From contig JAFMOC010000038.1 in NCBI GenBank assembly GCA_019802505.1, positions 1,709,001 through 1,773,000 of the forward strand: DNA of 64,000 nt, written 5' to 3'. Numbering within the stretch: the first letter of the stretch is position 1; the number at the start of each line of letters is the position of its first letter. This document shows, in pieces, positions 41,201-51,725 of the stretch. The notes below the pieces were generated by a model. That model did not search any database. It had not been told where the DNA came from and saw nothing but the letters and a program-made list of their open reading frames with translations. The position numbers and the translations under genes were made by a program. The DNA is from Corydoras sp. C115. Its lineage: Eukaryota > Chordata > Actinopteri > Siluriformes > Callichthyidae.

Positions 41201-43939
41201 AGTTTAAGAATTCTTTAGAATTTAGTTTAGAATTTAGAATTAAAAGCAGTAGACCAAGTTTTTTTAACAGCTTTGTTTATGAAAAAAAATTACCATTAAA
41301 AAAACTTAAATGCCTTTATTTTTGTAGATGTACACAGATAGAGTACCATTTAAATCTATTCTTTACATATTTTAAATTGGTAGGAGACCAGGGTCAGTCA
41401 TGAAAAGGTATGCTTAAGGGAGGAAAAATGCCACCACAGCCAGTATTGTTTATGTACACATTACATTTTAGCTATTAGACCAACTAAAATACTGCACAAT
41501 GTTTCAGGTGGTGTATTTGTAAGTGGTGCGGTAACTTACAGTCTCCTTTTCACTTTCATTGCTGGAGTCCTCACCGGACTGGCATGGTGTTGAAGCCAAA
41601 CTTCCATTCAGTTTAGGTGATTTTGCAGTGAAGTTGTTGACCGTTATATCTCCTGCTGTCTCTGCTTTTTTCTTCTTCTTTTTTTTCTGGTTAAGTTAAA
41701 ACAGACAATATTGCATATCAAAGATTAGCTACAACATTATTACCAATGAACATGTAAAATTAAGCAGTTCCTATATCTGCAGCAATTCTTTTAATTTTGT
41801 CTGGACAAATTGCTGTCTGTCTAGACAAGGCTTGATGAGGCTGCAATATCAATAAGAACATTTAAATTCTGAATTCAGAAGTGTGTAATTTGGTCATAGG
41901 CATCTAAAAATATATACAGCTGTAAAATGTATTAAAAGCATAGATAACCAATTAATACAATAATATATACAATTCTAACTAAATTGAACAACTTACAATC
42001 TCCTTTTCACTCTCATTGCTTGAGTCTTCGCTGGACTGGGATGCTGCCGAAATGCCATTGACGGTTGTGTCCTTTGATGTTGCAGTCTTTTTCTTTTTCT
42101 TCTTTTTCTATGTGATGAGTCCAGAAAGAGAAGCAACATAAAAGCAGACACCACAGACAATTTGAATTAGACATGAGTATTAGCAGTCGTATAAAATCTC
42201 AACAGATCACAAAGCAAATGATTTTATATTAAATACTACAAAAAAGGCAGCTCAAAGTTTCAGGGCATCATGACCTAAACAGTTCTTTGTAAATACTAAC
42301 AGTGAACCATAAGATTACCTCAGCCTGTTCGTCTGCTTCGTTCACAAGCTCGTCGTTAGACAAACTTTCCTTTACTTTAAGTGGTTTCTTCTTCTTGATG
42401 TTTCCATTAACATCAGATGAGGCTTGCTCTGTCCCGGGGGCTGTGTCCATAACTTCTCGTTTAGTCTTTTTGGGAGCAGGTGGATCACATTCAGAAGCTT
42501 CCATGGTCGTGACAGCCAGTTTCTTTTTCATGGTCTTGTCTTTCTTTTTCTGAGGGTTCAACAAAAATAAGATTGTAAACTAGGCTGGAAAAAACTGTTT
42601 CTCTGACTGTACCACTGTCTAGCTGCAATTTTTGCAATTTAATGTGGTTCTTTGTCGTGGGTGTATCTGCCCAGCACCCAAAATATTCTCCCCTGGATCT
42701 CTAGTAGAGGATTAAGTGGAAAATAATGAGTGAACAAAGTATTTCTTCTCGAGTTTATTAATTCTCCATGGAATAAATCAACTCAGAACATATTTGCTGG
42801 TACAGGCTCATAACATGTAGGTCTGTGTCCCTGTCACCTGGGATAATTTTCAAAAAAAAAAAATTTCTTTTTTTGAATGTATTTTTGTAATACTATACAT
42901 ATTATTGTAAACATTAAATGTTTTTCAATATAAATATATTATTAATATTCATTCATTCATTATTTCCCGCTTTATCCTCTATTATGGTCGCGGTGGGGTT
43001 CCCCATGCCCATCCAGGGGAGAACGTCTCGGGCGCTGGGCAGATAGACCCAGGACAGGGCGCCAATTCATCGCTGGGTACACACACACACTCAAACACAC
43101 TCTATATGGGGCAATTTAGAGAACTCAATTGACTTGATCCATGTTTTTGGACTGTGGGAGGAAACCGGAGAACCCAGAGGAAACCCACGCGGACACGGGG
43201 AGAACATGGAAACTCCACCCAGATGGGGATTCGAACCGGGAATCCCTAGTGCTGAGAGGAGAACGTTCTAACCACTAAGCCACCGTGCCGCCCATTATTA
43301 ATATTATATATATTAAATATATTATTGTCAACATTAAATACAGTAGGCGTTTTATGCTAATATAAATTATAAACTACACTTCGGTTCGTAAAACTCTCAT
43401 AGCGAAAAAAGGTTTAAATTAAAGGAAGAGTAACGTCTGACCCACGTATTTCATTTTAAGTGTTTTTTAAGCCATATCTAATCTATTATATAGGTAGGTC
43501 GCTGTGTGCGCCTTAATTGTACGTAGCTCTGTTCAAACAAGTGCGCTACGATGGCAACATAACGAGGGTAGGGCACTACGTTTAAAAGACTCACCGGTTT
43601 GGGACGCAGCCCGTGTTTTGAACACGTGCTCCGGTCTTGCTAACGAGATAGCATCGGGCTTTAAACTTCAGTCTTGTCTCAAATACACGCGTAAACACAC
43701 GGACGAGGCTTTTATGATGATCTTAACCTAATTAAAACTAATGATAAAATACTCTCGAGCGATTATAAACATATGTTACACTTGTCTTTAATACGAGCGT
43801 CTCTGTACAGTGAATCTTTATTAATTCGTATAATTCATACATTAATACTCACTTTAGTTTCCGAAATGCTGTTTAATCCATCGTCTACGTCGTCCATGGT
43901 CATGCTGTTGTCGCTACTGATTAAAACGGCTGATGGCAT
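26276..43939 (-). CDS. ddx21: DEAD-box RNA helicase DDX21 (nucleolar RNA helicase 2), 790 aa
   Basis: Exons in transcript order: 43853-43939, 42319-42549, 41997-42107, 41540-41686, 40974-41046, 40066-40244, 39629-39746, 39183-39371, 37036-37181, 34966-35115, 33810-33971, 33287-33406, 33122-33195, 29341-29500, 27773-27907, 27640-27684, 26276-26521. All phases fit. Seen: Lys/Glu-rich N-terminus with repeated KKKK and SSNESEKE blocks, ARTGTGKT (motif I, 244-251), APTRELA (281-287), TPGR (329-332), DEVD in place of DEAD (353-356, usual in DDX21/DDX50), SAT (390-392), ARGLD and HRSGRTGRAGRTG (538-550), then the GUCT-type domain and an RG-rich tail ending KRSFSQAFDY. Family role: ATP-dependent RNA unwinding in rRNA processing and Pol I/II transcription, and RNA sensing. 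Human DDX21 is 783 aa. DDX50 is the alternative, but the RG-rich end and length favour DDX21. The exon 8 donor (GTCAGC) is weak but fits the phase. Confidence 0.95.
29501..33121 (-). other. Large ddx21 intron 13
   Basis: This 3.6 kb intron holds one near-complete V-SINE (32105-32428). The rest is AT-rich with no recognised gene, RNA or repeat. Confidence 0.7.
32105..32428 (+). repeat. V-SINE, nearly full length
   Basis: Head, A and B boxes, core and (AATG)n tail all present, with a small deletion in the core. In a large ddx21 intron. Confidence 0.9.
34000..39150 (-). other. ddx21 introns 8-10
   Basis: Introns between the exons at 33810-33971, 34966-35115, 37036-37181 and 39183-39371. AT-rich; no SINE and no credible ORF were recognised. 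Open frames on the plus strand (for example 35614-35943 and 36943-37194) lack family features or are antisense to exons. Confidence 0.55.
42655..42735 (+). repeat. V-SINE 3' fragment
   Basis: GGGTGTATCTGCCCAGC, then CTCCCCTGGAT and an AATGAGTGAA end. In ddx21 intron 1. Confidence 0.65.
42947..43294 (-). repeat. V-SINE, full length
   Basis: Antisense copy from (ATTC)n through the core complement to CTAACCACTAAGCCACCG. In ddx21 intron 1. Confidence 0.92.
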
Positions 43940-44270
43940 TTTAATTAATCGTCTCCCCGAGATGGACACAGCCTGCGCCGCGGGAGCAGCAAGAAAAGGA
44001 ACGGAAAAGGGCCACGCTGAGCTGACGGGCTGCTCCGTGTTTATTCCACCCGTATTCTAACAAACCCCGCCTTTACAGGAGGGTTGACGTCCACACCATG
44101 CCTGTGCGTTGATAGGCGGAACCTGATGCAAACTGTTTTATAAACCAATTAAAAGAAGAAGGCGGGACTTTACGGAACACTAGCCTAAAAGGCGGGGCTC
44201 GTCAGAAAACGGGTGTGAAGTAAGCACACGACGGCCAACGAACGCATTACGGAAACCCGTGAGGGTCAAA
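43940..44270 (-). promoter_or_regulatory. ddx21: ddx21 promoter and 5' UTR region
   Basis: The DNA upstream of the ddx21 ATG is locally GC- and CpG-richer than its surroundings. It has several GGCGGG/GGCGGGG boxes (around 44068, 44161 and 44191), which resemble Sp1/KLF sites. This is typical of a housekeeping promoter. No TATA box was recognised and the start site is not defined. Confidence 0.5.
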
Positions 44271-44314
44271 ATAGCGCATGACTTTATTTAAAGACTTGAT
44301 TATACTTTAATTGG

Positions 44315-44582
44315 GGGTGGCGCGGTGGCTTAGTGGTTTAGCATGTTCTCTTCTCAGCACTAGGGATTCCCGGTTCGAATCCCCATCTGGGTGGAGTCTC
44401 CATGTTCTCCCCGTGTCCGTGTGGGTTTCCTCCGGATTCTCCGGTTCCCTCCCTCAGTCCAAAAACATGTATCAAGTCAATTGAGTTCTCCAAATTGCCC
44501 CATATAGAGTGTGTGCCCTGTCCTGGGTGTATCTGCCCAGCGCCCGAAACGCCCTCCCCTGGATGGGCATGGAGAACCCCCC

Positions 44583-44655
<73 letters not shown>

Positions 44656-44696
44656 GCGCGACCCCAATACAGGATGATGGATCGATGGATTATACT
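44315..44696 (+). repeat. V-SINE interrupted by C and CA runs
   Basis: Full head and core. In the 3' region a 23-bp C run (44577-44599) and (CA)n to about 44653 replace the usual sequence. Ends near GACCCCAATACAGGATG. Confidence 0.85.
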
Positions 44697-44734
44697 TTAA
44701 TTGATGCTTTTAATAATTTATTATTCATTTTTCT

Positions 44735-44845
44735 ATTCATTATCCTCATCCTCTGCTAGGGTCGTGGGGGGTCTCCATGACCATCCAGGGGAGAATGTTT
44801 TACAAATTATATTTATAAACGTTCGATTTATAAATGTATCACTGG

Positions 44846-44850
<5 letters not shown>
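44735..44850 (-). repeat. V-SINE fragment with microsatellite
   Basis: ATTCATTATCCTC and GACCATCCAGGGGAGAATG mark the antisense 3' part; it runs into (CA)n(CT)n at 44847-44935. Confidence 0.6.

Positions 44851-44935
<85 letters not shown>
44847..44935. repeat. (CA)n(CT)n microsatellite
   Basis: About 26 CA units followed by about 17 CT units. Confidence 0.95.
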
Positions 44936-44938
<3 letters not shown>

Positions 44939-44999
44939 AATTCTGGTTTAGTCGCATCTTTATTTTGTTAACACTTTGCAGGCATTTTGATTTGTAGAC

Positions 45000-45065
45000 A
45001 AGACAAGACAAGAAACACATGCCTTTATTGGTCCCACAATGGGGAAATTTACATTCTCACACAGC
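45000..45065 (+). repeat. Possible 3' tail of a fish LINE
   Basis: (GACAA)n, then CCTTTATTGGTCCCACAAT and GGGGAAATTTACATT. This resembles the common fish motif TTTATT..TCCC..GGGAAAT found at retroposon 3' ends. Family assignment is from memory. Confidence 0.35.
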
Positions 45066-45544
45066 GATGGTGATTGGTAATGGTAAAAAAAGAAACATCT
45101 AATATATATCTATTAAGAGAAGCAATTAAAAAAGATAATAGAAATTTGTATATACAAAACAAAATTGATAGAGCTACATTCGTTGTCAAACAATATGCCA
45201 CATATTATGTCATTTGCTTTATTTACCTCCATCTTCAAAAACTACATCTGTTGAGTAAACATTAGTCTACTGGAGATTTGAGTTTGACAGTGATAGGTCT
45301 ACTGAAGGCTAATAATAGCCCAGAAGGATGTCCCCCAGGTGACAGTCACAAGCAACTGAAGTTCATTTGGAGAGAGTAGAAAGCACATGCAAAATCATAG
45401 GTCAAATCTTTAACTAATCCACAATTCCAGTCCATTGACTGTTACATGGAATCTAATGTGAGAGTTATTCCAGTGAAAATGCTTCCACATTAATAATTTA
45501 CAAGTACTTTATGGGCTAATTATGGGCTAATACTTGCTATGCAA

Positions 45545-45669
45545 TGGCATTCAGTATATTATGATAACAAATGATACTATATTCTTTTTCAATATTTGTT
45601 TTTAAAATCTATGCAACAGTAAATCTGCTTCACTTTCATAATGTAAGATGACAATAACCTTACTGCTTT

Positions 45670-45673
<4 letters not shown>
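45545..45673 (+). repeat. Inverted repeat, left arm
   Basis: Runs from TGGCATTCAGTATATT to TACTGCTTTTGTA. Near-perfect reverse complement of 46165-46305. Confidence 0.85.

Positions 45674-45733
<60 letters not shown>
45672..45733. repeat. (TA)n microsatellite
   Basis: About 30 uninterrupted TA units, joined directly to a 5'-truncated SINE. Confidence 0.95.
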
Positions 45734-45734
<1 letters not shown>

Positions 45735-45737
<3 letters not shown>

Positions 45738-46059
45738 GGCTTAGTGGTTAGCACGGTTATTCCCGGTTCGAATCCCCATCTGGGTGGAGTTTCCATGTTC
45801 TCCCCGTGTCTGCGTGGGTTTCCTCCAGGTTCTCCGGTTTCCTCTCGCAGTCCAAAACCATGGATCAAGTCAGTTGAATTCTCAAAATTGTCCCATAAAG
45901 AGTGTGTCTGTGTGAGTGAGTGTGTACCCAGCGATGGATTGGCACCCTGTCTTGGGTCTATCTGCCCAGCGCCCAAGATGCTCTCCTCTGGATGGACATG
46001 GGGAACCCCACCGCAACCCTAATAGAGGATAAAGCAGGAGATAATGAATGAATGAATGA

Positions 46060-46060
<1 letters not shown>
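45735..46060 (+). repeat. V-SINE, slightly 5'-truncated
   Basis: Starts GGTGGCTTAGTGG, B box GGTTCGAATCCC, core, and (AATG)n tail. Confidence 0.9.

Positions 46061-46144
<84 letters not shown>
46061..46144. repeat. (TA)n(GA)n microsatellite
   Basis: About 10 TA units, then about 31 GA units. Confidence 0.95.
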
Positions 46145-46146
<2 letters not shown>

Positions 46147-46164
46147 AAAGTACAAAAAGCAAAG

Positions 46165-46305
46165 TACAAAAGCAGTAAGTTCATCAAATTATTGTCATCT
46201 TAAAGCATGGAAGTGAAGCAGATTTACTGTTGCATAGATTTTAAAAACAAATAGTGAGTTGAAAAGAATATAGTATCTTTTGTTATCATAATATATTGAA
46301 TGCCA
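46165..46305 (-). repeat. Inverted repeat, right arm
   Basis: Reverse complement of 45545-45673 with a few mismatches and a small insertion. Between the arms lie (TA)n, one V-SINE and (TA)n(GA)n. Confidence 0.85.
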
Positions 46306-46499
46306 CTTATTAACTGGCATAGTTAGTATTAGTATACGAATAGGTTCATTATGGAAATGTCTTCATGTTTGGGTAACATGGCCGGATGTATTGTGTTACC
46401 AGTTTGGTAATGTGCCTGTGACACGCAGGTCAGATTTTTATTTAAGAGAGTTTTATAAGCTATTTTTTAAGTTGAGCTCTATAACACTACATGCCTTCA

Positions 46500-46723
46500 G
46501 CCCCATGACGGCGAACACGTGGTTTTAGACGTTTCGCCAGACCGCTGTCAACAACACGCGACGCGGGATTGGCCAGCGTCAGGTCGGTGGGCGGGCCTTT
46601 GGTTCGGAGGTGCAGCGGGACGTCACGTAGCTCTCACTATACAAACAACGTAGAGCTTCAGTGCGACACAGCGCGCGTAGCGTCCAGCCGCGGTATTACC
46701 GCTTCAGCACCGCAGCGCGCGCA
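46500..46723 (+). promoter_or_regulatory. CpG-rich promoter and 5' UTR of the BTB-zinc finger gene
   Basis: A sharp CpG-rich island in AT-rich surroundings directly precedes the ATG. It has a GGGCGGG box near 46590, CACGTGG (E-box core) near 46517, and GCGCGC repeats next to the ATG. No TATA box is evident. Confidence 0.6.
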
Positions 46724-49700
46724 ATGGACGTAAGTAACAGTTTTACCTGTTAAATACTTCATTTTATTAAGAGATATTGGGTCAGCCAATGTCTCTTAAT
46801 AAGATACCTGATGTCTCTGAGCAAATCTAAGTTTTGTTTCCACGTGTAATACATTTAATTACTATGTATTATAATAATAACAAAAAATAATATTAAAAAC
46901 AGGCGGCACGGTGGCTTAGTGGTTAGCACGTTCGCCTCTCAGCACTAGGGATTCCCGGTTCGAATCCCCATCTGGGTGGAGTTTCCATGTTCTCCCCGTG
47001 TCTGCGTGGGTTTCCTCCGGGTTCTCCGGTTTCCTCCCACAGTCCAAAAACATGGATCAAGTCAATTGAATTCTCAAAATTGCCCCATATAGAGTGTGTA
47101 TGTGTGAGTGAGTGTGTGCCCAGCGATGGATTGGCGCCCTGTCCTGGGTCTATCTGCCCAGCGCCCGAGACGCTCTCCCCTGGATGGGCATGGGGAACCC
47201 CACCGCGACCCTAATAGAGGATAAAGCGGGAGATAATGAATGAATGAATGAATATTAAAAACAATAATATTGTTTTTATTATTGTTAATTTGTTTGTTGT
47301 TGTTTCATTTAGAAAGTAAGAGGCAGTAAGCGAGCAATAGTAAAGTGGTTGTGTATGGAAATAGCAAATGCAGGACACTAAAAAAATAATTTACCAACCA
47401 TAACAATGATATTGTTTTTTATTATTGTTGATGATTTGTTTGTTGTTGTTTCATTTAGAAAGTAAGAGGCAGTAAGCGAGCAATAGTAAAGTGGATGTGT
47501 ATGGAAATAGCAAATGCAGGACACTATAAAAAATAATTTACCAACCATAACAATGATATTGTTTTTATTATTGTTGATGATTTGTTTGTTGTTGTTTCAT
47601 TTAGAAAGTAAGAGGCAGTAAGCGAGCAATAGTAAAGTGGTTGTGTATGAAAATAGCAAATGCAGGACACTATAAAAAATAATTTACCAACATATTACTA
47701 TGCACCGTGGCTTAGTGGTTAGCACGTTCGCCTCACAGCACCATCTGGGTGGAGTTTCCATGTTATCCCCGTGTCCGTGTGGGTATCCTCCGGGTTCTCC
47801 GGTTTCCTCCCACAGTCCAAAAACATGGATCAAGACCAATTGATTTCTCCAAATTGCCCCATATACAGGGTGTTTGTGTGCGTTTCTCGGGTGCCCAGCG
47901 CCAGACACTTTCTCCCCTGGATGGGCATGGGGAACACCCCCCCCCCCCACCGCGACCCTAATATAGGATAAAGCGGAAGATAATGGATGGATGGATTAAT
48001 ATGCAAAATGGAAATGTTGGAGATGTTGTCACCATGGCGGCATGGTGTCTTAGTGGCTTAGTGACTTTATCTCATGGTTCAAGTTCTCTAATCTTAAATT
48101 AATAAATTTGTCAACAAGAATTTATTCCTATTGACACAAAACAATCAGGATTAATATGTTTTGATGCTTCTTTATTGTTTTTAGATCAAAGGTGAACCCA
48201 CAATCAAATATTCCCATGGTTTTGCTTTACTAAAAGAGCTAAATCTACAGAGGAGCACTGGAAACTTTTGTGACTGCCTTATTCGACTCCATTTGTATTC
48301 TGACCGACTCTTTATGGCCCATAAGAGTGTCCTGGCTGCATTTAGTCCAGTGCTCGCGGCTCTTCTACCCTCCCATGGCTCATTCCTGGACCTACATTCA
48401 CCTCAGCTTACCCCTGAAACCATGAATTTACTGCTGGAGTTCATGTACACAGGCACATTGCCACCCAGCAACCAGGAGGAGTCCGTCTTGCATGCTGCTT
48501 TACACCTGAAAATGGGGCAGCTGCAATCAGCCCTGGCCCAAGAAATCCACGCGACAGACAATATTCCACCAAACAGTAAGAGATTTACACATTCTTAACC
48601 AAAAAAACAACAATGAATTACACCCAAAACAACAAACAAATAAAGCATAAATAATAGCAATAATAAATAGCAAGTACAAAGTACAAGTTCATCACATTGT
48701 AACTTTGCAAATTAATAATTTTTTACTAATTCTAATAACCACTGAACAGCAGTGTCTCTAAAAAGTACTGTCTCTAAAAGTTGTCATGGAAAAGATGATT
48801 TGAATTTAAAATTGGGTTTAAATTACTTACTGTAATTTCATTATCAATTACATAACAACATAACAATTTGACTGAAAAGATAAATCTGGTAAATTCATCA
48901 GTATTTCACTGTAGGTCACTGTAAGATGAGAAGTGAGTCCCTGAGAAATCTTTTAATTTCTTTCTACAGCTCAAAGCAATATCATCAGGGATAGAGAAAT
49001 AGTGGAGCGGCAGTCTCATGTTGCAAATCAAGCCACACAATCCAGCAACCTGTATAGTTCAGACTGGCCTGTGACATCATCACCAACTTTTGAAGAAGTG
49101 CCAGTTATCTGCCATGTCAGGATGATGGACAACTCACTTCAGTCTCGTGGTTGCAATACAAATCCTGATGCTGAGTATAGTGAATCGGTTTCAGAAATGC
49201 ACAAGCACCTTCAGAGCTGTCAAAACAGTTGTTTGCATATCTCATCTTTTAGTTCATCCCAGTCAGAAGAAGAAAAAAGTTCTCTAAACCATGTGTTGAC
49301 TAAGGGAGTTTGTGGCATTGTCTCTTGTGGCTCTGGAGATTTTCAGTCTAGTGATTCTCTTTGTTCAAACACTGATATCAATCAAAAGGCTGCCCCTAAT
49401 ATAAATAGTACCATTGCAGAAATGGACAGTATGCAATCTTTAAAGCTGTATAAATCGCAACAATCCAAAGAAGTCTGTAATGTCCACAAAGACCAGAATT
49501 GCAGTATAAACATTTGCACAATTTCTGAAGACAATGGTACAAATACACTAAATTGTGGAAGTCAACAAGATCTTAGTGGTATTGCCACCAATAATCAAGC
49601 ATGTAAACAAAACCTTTCTGATGTGTGGCAGGGAAGTGACCAGAATTCTGAGCAAACAGCCTTGTTAGAAAGCAAGACAGTGGAAACTGATGGAAAAACT

Positions 49701-50078
49701 TCCACGAAAGAAAATCCTAAAAGTTGTGTTAACATTTATCAAGACCATATAAGATACTCTTATCTAGCAGACTCGAGTGATTCAGACAGTGATCAAGTAT
49801 ATTTAGAGAAGGACAGTTCCCATTTTCAGCAATCAATAGACATGGTAAAGATATCAAACAAAAGATCCAAGTCTTATAATCAACCAAAGGCCGATCTTTT
49901 CCAGTGCTCATTGTGCGTCAGATCATTTAGACAGAGAGGCACGCTAAACAGACACATACGTTCACACCTAGGAGTTCGTCCTTACTCCTGTCCCCGATGC
50001 TCCATGACGTTTTCAAGACAGTACAGGGTTATGGAGCATATGCGCATCCACCTGAGGAACTGTGACGACCCACCTTAA
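46724..50078 (+). CDS. BTB/POZ protein with two C2H2 zinc fingers, 501 aa (ZBTB family)
   Basis: Likely nuclear DNA-binding regulator. Exons: 46724-46729 (only ATG GAC), 48185-48575, 48970-50078; 1506 nt in phase. Residues about 15-120 form the BTB fold: LQRSTGNFCDCLIRL, FMAHKSVLAAFSPVLAALL and LLLEFMYTGTL are typical. BTB domains dimerise and recruit corepressors. The long middle (about 130-440) is Ser/Asn/Gln-rich and low in known motifs. The C-terminus has two C2H2 fingers (443-465 CxxC..HxxxH and 471-493 CxxC..HxxxH) joined by a LGVRP linker, with eight residues after. Two fingers is few for this family. A start codon in a two-codon exon before the BTB exon is common in ZBTB genes. The Kozak context (GCAATGG) and GC-rich upstream DNA support this start. 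The orthologue was not identified. Confidence 0.9.
46903..47251 (+). repeat. V-SINE, full length
   Basis: GGCGGCACGGTGGCTTAG head, both Pol III boxes, core and (AATG)n tail. In intron 1 of the BTB gene. The copy looks little mutated, so it may be young. Confidence 0.93.
47261..47690 (+). repeat. Three tandem copies of a unit of about 145 bp
   Basis: Units start near 47261, 47403 and 47550. Each has AATATTG/GATATTGTTTTTATT, TTTGTTTGTTGTTGTTTC, AAAGTAAGAGGCAGTAAGCG and GCAAATGCAGGACACTA, with very few differences. In intron 1 of the BTB gene, between two SINEs. Confidence 0.9.
47703..47996 (+). repeat. V-SINE, partly deleted
   Basis: CACCGTGGCTTAGTGG head, core, an internal C run and GGATGGATGG end. 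The B box is deleted. Confidence 0.85.
48036..48085 (+). repeat. V-SINE head fragment
   Basis: GGCGGCATGGTGTCTTAGTG plus a mutated B-box-like ATGGTTCAAGTTC. Confidence 0.5.
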
Positions 50079-51725
50079 ATCTTCTCATGTTTTGTTGGGT
50101 TTGAAATTTTTCATTCAATTTTGTACTTTCTCAATGCCAAAATGAGTTTCTTAAACAAACGTGGCACAACACAAGATCAGAAAACATCAGGGTCAATGTT
50201 AAAACTTAATTGATATGGCACCATTTACAACCCTGAGGATACTTAGTAGTGAGAGAACATAGTAGAGCGAGAACAAAAAAAGAGATATAAAAGTACATTA
50301 GTGATTTCAGTATAATGTAAAAAGGTCTGGATATTAGCTAAGTTTTGAATTAGTGTTCAAATGAACACTGATGTGAACAATTCCAAAGTTTAACAACACT
50401 GAAGAATCTGCCCCAGACAGATGAGTGGTTAAATCGTGAAGGAGTCAGAAGGTATGTTCCAGAGGCTCCAAGGGTGCAGGGGGGATGGTACAGATGAAAA
50501 GCTCAGTGTGATAGGAAGGGGCAAGACCACTGAGTGTCTTAAAAGTGAGAAGAACAAAGTCAAATGTAGCCAGTGAAACTGCTTTAGGACAGGAGTGATG
50601 TGTGCAGTGAACTTGGTATGAGCACATATAGTAATTGCAAAACTTTTCAGCATGGAGGAAAAGTAGTCAAACAGTCAAACAAGAACTTTAAAAGAAGGTA
50701 ATTTGTTGAAAAATTGTAATTTAAACTAAAGTGAGCAGGCAGGTTGTTTTAGGGCCATAAAATAAAAAATGGGTAGTTTGTTTTTGTTAGTGAACAAGAA
50801 ATCTATATTTGTAGCAGTATGTTTTAATAATCAAAAAGTATTTATATGATTTTATATTACAACATCATTGTTACAAAAGTGTAAAGTTTATTTAAAAATA
50901 CATTTTTGTGCAGGTAATAAATCAATACAGTGTTATTTGCAGATAATACTTAATAAGTAATTCACATTTAGGTTGACTGTTGTAATGAACTTGTTTTAAT
51001 GAACTTAACATATTCTTCATCTAACATATTTGAAGTTATTTTTAACTAAACTCTTAAAAGTCATTATATGAAGTGTTTATACAGTGTATTACACAAAAAC
51101 AGCTGTGTAGATATTTGTTTTACTCATTAAATGTGGCTTGATCTTACAGCTAAGTAATAATAATCAATCATCATAGTCCAGGCTGCAAAATACGTGACAC
51201 AAGTTGTCATCACTGTCACAATTAGAATTTGTTATTCACCAAAGCTCACCGATTTTGTTTTGCCTGGACTAATAATTACAACATTGTTACATGAAATGAT
51301 TATTTGACAACATGCATTTTCTGTTACAGTCACTTAAGTAATACAACAATGTATGAATGCTAAAGAAGAGTTTAAGGTTTTAAAAGTTTTGGAAACAATT
51401 AAGCTTAGACAATAAATGAAAGTTAAGGGCTGACTAACATGTTCTCACAATAACATGTTGCAATACAAATTACTCAACCTTAAATATCATTTTCTTGTAA
51501 AATATCACCAAGTAGGCAGTTAGCTATCACACTCATTTATAAGTCTTTTTTTTTTTTTAATTATGCATTTTAAATGTTCTCTTTTTTTTCTTTGTACATT
51601 AAACCAAGTCACATGATAAATCTTCTTAACAACCTTGAATTGATATAAGTCCTTTTAAAACATTTGCTAATGAAAATTCACTCACTAGCATTTCCCCATC
51701 AATCATCATCCCCAAACCAAGGGGA
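50079..51725. other. 3' UTRs and spacer, BTB gene to MS4A
   Basis: Convergent 3' ends. AATAAA at 50916-50921 (plus) and its complement at 50887-50892 (minus) are candidate poly(A) signals. No gene was recognised. Confidence 0.45.
50380..50650 (+). repeat. Possible interspersed repeat in the BTB 3' UTR or downstream
   Basis: Purine-rich text such as GCAAGACCACTGAGTGTCTT and AGTGAAACTGC resembles common fish repeats of unknown class (..CTTAAA..CCAGTG..GGA). The class cannot be named. Confidence 0.3.

Noticed and set aside
26276..43939. DDX50 instead of DDX21
   Set aside because: Length of 790 aa, RG-rich tail and KRSFS end fit DDX21; both share DEVD, so some doubt remains.
44402..44759. Overlapping open frames with Pro/His/Thr runs
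   Set aside because: Translations of the SINE plus C and CA runs; the same peptides recur in other SINE copies (18692-18916, 45744-46022, 46987-47214).
47261..47690. CRISPR array
   Set aside because: Units of about 145 bp are contiguous with no unique spacers, in a eukaryotic intron.
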